Part shown: positions 7,216 to 12,148 of the stretch, piece by piece
How the letters are laid out: every line of letters begins with the position of its first letter
How positions within the stretch are numbered: the first letter of the stretch is position 1
Origin: CAZUZD01 sp964624465
GTDB taxonomy: Bacteria; Planctomycetota; Planctomycetia; Isosphaerales; Isosphaeraceae
Reading direction: 5' to 3'
Assembly: GCA_964624465.1 (NCBI GenBank)
Contig: CAZUZD010000187.1
Location: 1 to 12,148 of the forward strand
DNA length: 12,148 nucleotides
The notes under the pieces: model-generated
Told to the model about the DNA's origin: nothing
What the model saw: the letters and a program-made list of their open reading frames with translations, nothing else
Database searches by the model: none
Program-made: the position numbers and the translations under genes

Positions 7216-7292
7216 GGGTGGCCGGGGTCCCGGCACGAGACCTCGGCGGAGGCTGCCGATCCCGGGGTCTCGTGCCGGGACCCCGGCCACCC
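7216..7292. repeat. Perfect 27-bp inverted repeat made of two REP-like elements (copies d and e)
   Basis: The left arm (7216-7242) and right arm (7266-7292) are exact reverse complements over 27 bases, with a 23-base spacer that has its own small TCGGC/GCCGA stem. Each arm starts, reading inwards, with GGGTGGCCGGGGTCC, the same head as copies a to c except C for T at one position. The unit is 77 bp, close to the 79-bp a/b pair. It occupies the gap between the C45 gene stop and the small coiled-coil gene. It lacks a T-run, so a repeat element is more likely than an intrinsic terminator. Confidence 0.85.
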
Positions 7293-7336
7293 ACCGCATT
7301 GCAATCACGTTCCGACCCGACCTGGTCTGACTCCAA

Positions 7337-8557
7337 TCACTCACCGGCCCGGCCGGCGGGCAGGGGGATCGCCGGGGCGGACGGGTCGGGGGTGTGCCGG
7401 AGCAGCTCGGTGAGCTGGAAGGCGTGGTAGGGCTGGGTGGCGGCGGGCTCGCCGGTCTTGGAGGCGTTGGCGACCCAGAACCGCGTGGTCGTGGTCTCGA
7501 ACAGGACGCTGTGGAGGTTCGACTTCATGGCGACCGGGCGGTCCATCAGCCGCAGGGCGGTCTCGGCGGTGAAGGTACCGTGGCCGGCCTTCGTGCGGCG
7601 GACGAGCTCCTCGTAGCGGTCGCCGGCCGAGAGCAGCACGGCGTCGGGCACGGCGTGGGGGAGCTGCGGGTGGCTGCCGCCGAGGGGCACGGTGTGGAAG
7701 GCGTTCCACGAGGCTTCCATGCCGACGGCCTGGTTCGACTCGCCGTCGGCGATGACGTAGTAGTACTCGCAGGTGCGCGGGCTGTCGCGGAAGATGGCGA
7801 CGGCCTCGTCGAGCGAATGGGCGTCCTGCATGGCGGTGCGCATCAGCACGGCCATCGGCACGCCGGCCCAGTGGCCCAGGCCCCGGCCCCCCATCTCGCC
7901 GAACGAGACCCGCTCGGCGTTCATGCCGGTGACGCTGCCAATGAAGCCGGCGTAGGTGACGTTCACGAACGGGATCTTCCCCTCGGGCTCGGCCACCACG
8001 ACGACCGCATGCTCCTGGAGCCGCCAGTCGCAGCCGTAGTCCAGGATCCGGCCGTGGACCATCACGCCGTCCTTCGTGGCCGAGCCGGTCAGCGCGAAGC
8101 CCGAGCAGTGGAACAGCTCGGGGATGAAGTTCGCCCGCAGCAGCTCGTCGTAGGCGACTCCCGAGCCGTCGGCCAGCCCGCGCAGCTCCTCGTAGTACCA
8201 GGCCGGCACATACTTCTTCTGGCTGCCGGCGATGGTGCCGATCAGCACCCGGGCGTCCGGCTTGACCTTCTTCCCGAAGACGCTCAGCTCCAGCTCGTCG
8301 CCGAACTCCTTCGCCTTCACGTCGAACAGGAACCGGACCAGCTCGCGGATGTCGTCCTTGAGCAGCACGCCGTGCTGGTAGCCCATGGCGTAGGGCGTGC
8401 CCTTGAGGTGCAGCACCTTCGAGCCTTCGACCTCCTCCAGGAAGCCGTCGCCGCAGCGGGCGATCGTCCGCGTGTCGGCCGAGGCCGTCGCCGTGGCGAC
8501 CAGGGCGAGGGTCAGGGCCAGCAGCGCAGCGCGGGGGCGCAGCAATCGCGTCGGCAT
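7337..8557 (-). CDS. Secreted C45-family (acyl-CoA:6-APA acyltransferase-like) Ntn hydrolase
   Basis: The 406-residue product resembles peptidase family C45 proteins, which mature by self-cleavage before a nucleophilic Cys and act on amide bonds. The signal peptide is residues 1-27 (LLRPRAALLALTLALVATATASA). The probable nucleophile is C151 in FHCSGFALTG, followed by the family-like stretch ATKDGVMVHGRILDY (160-174). Other visible parts are LKGTPYAMGYQHG (51-63), the WYYEELRGLADGSG stretch (120-133) and a Gly-rich segment near 218-236. The ATG at 8557 is preferred over the GTG at 8563 because GGGAG (8570-8566 on the - strand) is 8 bases from the ATG but only 2 from the GTG. It follows the DUF486 gene by 60 bases. 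The substrate is unknown, and export argues against the fungal penicillin reaction. Confidence 0.85.
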   Translation of the reverse strand: MPTRLLRPRAALLALTLALVATATASADTRTIARCGDGFLEEVEGSKVLHLKGTPYAMGYQHGVLLKDDIRELVRFLFDVKAKEFGDELELSVFGKKVKPDARVLIGTIAGSQKKYVPAWYYEELRGLADGSGVAYDELLRANFIPELFHCSGFALTGSATKDGVMVHGRILDYGCDWRLQEHAVVVVAEPEGKIPFVNVTYAGFIGSVTGMNAERVSFGEMGGRGLGHWAGVPMAVLMRTAMQDAHSLDEAVAIFRDSPRTCEYYYVIADGESNQAVGMEASWNAFHTVPLGGSHPQLPHAVPDAVLLSAGDRYEELVRRTKAGHGTFTAETALRLMDRPVAMKSNLHSVLFETTTTRFWVANASKTGEPAATQPYHAFQLTELLRHTPDPSAPAIPLPAGRAGE

Positions 8558-8565
8558 GGGCACGG

Positions 8566-8570
8566 CTCCC
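8566..8570 (-). promoter_or_regulatory. Ribosome binding site that decides the C45 gene start
   Basis: Read on the - strand this is GGGAG. It stands 8 bases before the ATG at 8557 and 2 bases before the in-frame GTG at 8563, which favours the ATG. Confidence 0.6.
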
Positions 8571-8617
8571 GGTCGTTCTTCGAGCGAGGGAACTGGGGGC
8601 GGGCGAGGCGCGAAGGC

Positions 8618-8962
8618 TCAGGACCGGCCCTGGAACGCGAAGTAGACGGCTCCGAGGATCAGCCCCATCGAGACCATCGTATTCCAGCGCGGGACCTCGC
8701 GGAAGACGACGAACGCATACACCAGGAACACCGCCAGGGTGATGCACTCCTGGGTGATCTTGAGCTGCGTGAGGCTGAACACCCGCGAGCCGATACGGTT
8801 GGCCGGCACCTGGAAGATGTACTCGAACAGCGCGATCCCCCAGCTCGCCAGCACCACCAGCCAGAGCGCGGCGCCCTTGTGCTTGAGGTGCCCGTACCAG
8901 GCGACCGTCATGAACGTGTTCGAGATCGTCAGCAGCAGCACGAACTTCAGCGCGTCAGGCAT
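8618..8962 (-). CDS. DUF486 (DMT superfamily) small membrane protein
   Basis: The 114-residue product matches the DUF486/DMT-family pattern closely. It has about four membrane helices (roughly 6-24, 32-50, 74-90, 95-111). The family's signature segments are NTFMTVAWYGHLK (15-27), SWGIALFEYIFQVPANRIG (40-58) and LTQLKITQECITLAVF (64-79). The length is the usual one, so the gene is intact. The family is related to drug/metabolite transporters, but to my knowledge the cargo is not established. The ATG at 8962 has GGGAGG (8979-8974 on the - strand) 11 bases upstream. It lies 31 bases after the guaA stop, so co-transcription with guaA is likely. Confidence 0.9.
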   Translation of the reverse strand: MPDALKFVLLLTISNTFMTVAWYGHLKHKGAALWLVVLASWGIALFEYIFQVPANRIGSRVFSLTQLKITQECITLAVFLVYAFVVFREVPRWNTMVSMGLILGAVYFAFQGRS

Positions 8963-8993
8963 CCGACCCGTGGCCTCCCTGCCCGCCCCTCAC

Positions 8994-10544
<1,551 letters not shown>

Positions 10545-10550
10545 GCCTGG

Positions 10551-10554
10551 CCTC
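10551..10554 (-). promoter_or_regulatory. Ribosome binding site for guaA
   Basis: GAGG on the - strand, 6 bases before the GTG at 10544. It supports a GTG start; no in-frame ATG lies near. Confidence 0.55.
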
Positions 10555-10635
10555 GATCTCTATTCTGGTGGGGCGACATGGGGGACGGGGACGCGCTGGG
10601 AGGATGCCATCAACGTACCCCAGGAACCGGCAACT

Positions 10636-11301
10636 TCAAAAGAGCCGCCCCTGCGGGTCGGGGGCCGTCGGCTCGTCGGGCCAGGGCTCGATCGGCACCG
10701 GTCGGCCACTCTCGACGTCGTGGAACGTGACCGAGAGGTCGGCCAGGTCGAGCATCGCGAACGTCCGCGAGGTCGTCCGCATCGGCCGGATGCCGATCAG
10801 CGAGCCCGGGTTGAGCACGAGCCCCTGCTCGCAGCGGAACCACATCGGCTCGTGCGTGTGGCCGACGATCAGCACGTCGGCCGCCACCATCGCCAGCAGG
10901 CTGCGCAGGGAGGACGGCGGGAATTTGTCCTTCGTGACGAACTCCATGTCGTCGTTGGGCGAGGCGTGTACCAGCGCGATCGACCGGCCGTCGCGCTCGA
11001 AGCGGCGGTCGAACGGCAGCTCCTTGAGCCAGGCGAGCGACTCGGCCGCGGGCGTGGCGCCGCCGCAGGGGTCCAGCTCGCCGGCCGCGCGCTCGACGGC
11101 CCAGCGGTCGTGGTTGCCGCGGACGGTCGGGATCTGCCACTGCTGGAGCAGGGCAACGGCCCGGTCGGGGAACGGGCCGTAGCCGGCCACGTCGCCGGCG
11201 CAGACGACGGCGTCGGCCCCCTGGGTGATCAGGTGGGCCCAGGCCAGCTCCAGGGCGATCGGGTCGCCGTGGACGTCCGAGATCACGCCGATCTTCGCCA
11301 T
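10636..11301 (-). CDS. Calcineurin-type metallophosphoesterase (YfcE/MJ0936-like)
   Basis: This is a 221-residue cytoplasmic two-metal phosphoesterase. All metal-binding motifs are present in order: D9 and H11 (SDVHGD), D37 (AGDVAGYGP), N63/H64/D65 (GNHD), H112 (LVHASP), and H148/H150 (GHTHEP). NPGSLIGIRP (164-173) is the usual NPGS turn of the Metallophos_2 group. The size and the lack of a signal peptide fit small phosphodiesterases of the YfcE type, whose natural substrates are mostly unknown. The ATG at 11301 begins directly with the MAKIGVISDVHG strand, so the start is secure although the ribosome site is weak. It lies 37 bases after the proC stop, suggesting an operon with proC. Confidence 0.93.
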   Translation of the reverse strand: MAKIGVISDVHGDPIALELAWAHLITQGADAVVCAGDVAGYGPFPDRAVALLQQWQIPTVRGNHDRWAVERAAGELDPCGGATPAAESLAWLKELPFDRRFERDGRSIALVHASPNDDMEFVTKDKFPPSSLRSLLAMVAADVLIVGHTHEPMWFRCEQGLVLNPGSLIGIRPMRTTSRTFAMLDLADLSVTFHDVESGRPVPIEPWPDEPTAPDPQGRLF

Positions 11302-11338
11302 GGTCGGATTCCGGGTGGGATCAGGGGAGCGGCCGTCG

Positions 11339-12148
11339 TCACTGGCCGGCGGGGCGGCCCAGCTCGCCGGCGCGCTGGGCCGAGGCCATCACGGCGTCCA
11401 TCAGGGCGGCCCGCACGCCGGCCCGCTCCAGGGCGTGCAGGCCGGCGATCGTGGTGCCGCCGGGGCTGGTCACCTGGTCCTTGAGCACGCCGGGGTGCAG
11501 GCCCGTCTGGAGGACCATCTGGGCGGCCCCGGCGACGGTCTGGGCAGCCAGGGCCGTGGCCACGTCGCGGGGGAGGCCGACCCGGACGCCGCCGTCGGAG
11601 AGGGCCTCGATCACCGTATAGACGAACGCGGGCCCGCTCCCCGAAAGTCCCGTCACCGCATCGAGTTGCGTTTCGGGGACGCGGAACGCCCGGCCGACCG
11701 CCAGCAGGCAGGAGCGGACCGTCTCCTCGTCCTCGACCCGACAACGGTTCCCGAGGCAATACGCGGAGGCCCCCTCGCCCAGGAGCGCGGGGGTATTCGG
11801 CATGACCCGGATCACCCGCCGGTCCTCGCCGAGCCCCGCCTGGAGCGTCGCCAGACCGATCCCCGCGGCCACCGAGACGACCAGGTGATCGGCCGTCAGC
11901 CCGGGGCGGATCTCCTCCATCACCCCGGCCATGCTCTGCGGCTTGACCGCCAGGACGATCACGTCCGACCGGGCCAGGACGGCCGCATTCGTGTCGCAGA
12001 CGGCCAGGTCGCCGAATTCGGCGAGGGCGGACCGCGCCTCGGGGAGCGGGTCGCTCGCCGCGATCCGGGACGCCGGCGCGGTCCCGGCCCGGATCATCCC
12101 GCGAAACAGGGCGGACGCCATCTTGCCCCATCCGATGAAACCCCAGCG
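11339..12148 (-). CDS. proC: Pyrroline-5-carboxylate reductase, 5' end outside the window
   Basis: ProC reduces pyrroline-5-carboxylate to proline with NAD(P)H, the last step of proline synthesis. The frame runs off the right edge; 269 residues are visible. The visible product begins RWGFIGWGKMASAL, the nucleotide-binding GxGxM loop that normally starts within a few residues of the N terminus, so only the first codons are missing. A Met at 12121 inside this loop is not the start. Later signatures are VIRVMPNTPALLGEGASAY and, near the C terminus, LSGSGPAFVYTVIEALSDGG. The family's dimer-domain signature DQVTSPGGTTIAGL is also present. The loop has Lys where Asn or Gln is common (GWGKM). It is the first visible gene of the - strand series. 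Confidence 0.96.
   Translation of the reverse strand, partial: RWGFIGWGKMASALFRGMIRAGTAPASRIAASDPLPEARSALAEFGDLAVCDTNAAVLARSDVIVLAVKPQSMAGVMEEIRPGLTADHLVVSVAAGIGLATLQAGLGEDRRVIRVMPNTPALLGEGASAYCLGNRCRVEDEETVRSCLLAVGRAFRVPETQLDAVTGLSGSGPAFVYTVIEALSDGGVRVGLPRDVATALAAQTVAGAAQMVLQTGLHPGVLKDQVTSPGGTTIAGLHALERAGVRAALMDAVMASAQRAGELGRPAGQ

Noticed and set aside
7216..7292. Intrinsic terminator
   Set aside because: No T-run follows the hairpin on either strand, and the shared head with copies a to c argues for a repeat family; a termination effect remains possible.
6442..7336. CRISPR array
   Set aside because: The repeats are in both orientations, irregularly spaced, and lack regular spacers; no cas gene is nearby.
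7192..7344. N-terminal extension of the small coiled-coil protein to 7344
   Set aside because: It would encode the whole 27-bp inverted repeat and overlap the C45 gene stop; the shorter start fits a membrane-anchored protein.
10545..10635. Purine riboswitch or promoter before guaA
   Set aside because: No purine-aptamer core was recognised in 91 bases and no convincing -35/-10 pair was found.

Overview
The window is very GC-rich, densely coding DNA. The suggested source is a planctomycete, probably of the Isosphaeraceae type. This rests on base composition, secreted proteins with short Ala/Leu-rich signal peptides, a secreted C45-type hydrolase and a stand-alone sugar-binding-like domain. It is an inference from general character, not from a marker gene. 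No tRNA, rRNA, CRISPR array, transposase, prophage or integrase was seen.

Left part, + strand, 1-5816: one tightly packed chemotaxis operon in the order cheA (5' end cut off), mcp, cheW, cheR, cheB. The genes are coupled: ATGA overlap between cheA and mcp, a strong AGGAGG site before cheW, 3 bases between cheW and cheR, and a TGATG overlap between cheR and cheB. Together they encode a membrane receptor, the kinase and its coupling protein, and the methylation/demethylation pair for adaptation. No cheY, cheX, cheD or cheZ lies in the window. The receptor ends in DFERF, which fits the aromatic-x-x-aromatic pattern of C-terminal CheR/CheB-docking pentapeptides. The neighbouring CheR has the long beta-subdomain loop seen in pentapeptide-dependent CheRs.

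Right part, - strand, 12148-5845: seven genes read leftwards and converge on cheB with a 28-base gap. In transcription order they are proC (5' end cut off), a calcineurin-type metallophosphoesterase, guaA, a DUF486 membrane protein, a secreted C45-family Ntn-hydrolase-like protein, a small membrane-anchored coiled-coil protein with a C-terminal Cys3His motif, and a secreted galactose-binding-like protein. proC to the C45 gene are spaced by 31-91 bases. They are mostly housekeeping and do not form an evident pathway.

The least ordinary part is 6442-7336. Here the gaps around the small coiled-coil gene hold five copies of a 15-base head, GGGTGGCYGGGGTYS. Each stands at the start of a stem-loop or inverted repeat whose arms differ between copies but remain paired. 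Four copies form two inverted pairs of 79 and 77 bp; the second pair has perfect 27-bp arms. This looks like a REP/BIME-type short palindromic repeat family. I see no strong evidence for a wholly new enzymatic system elsewhere in the window.
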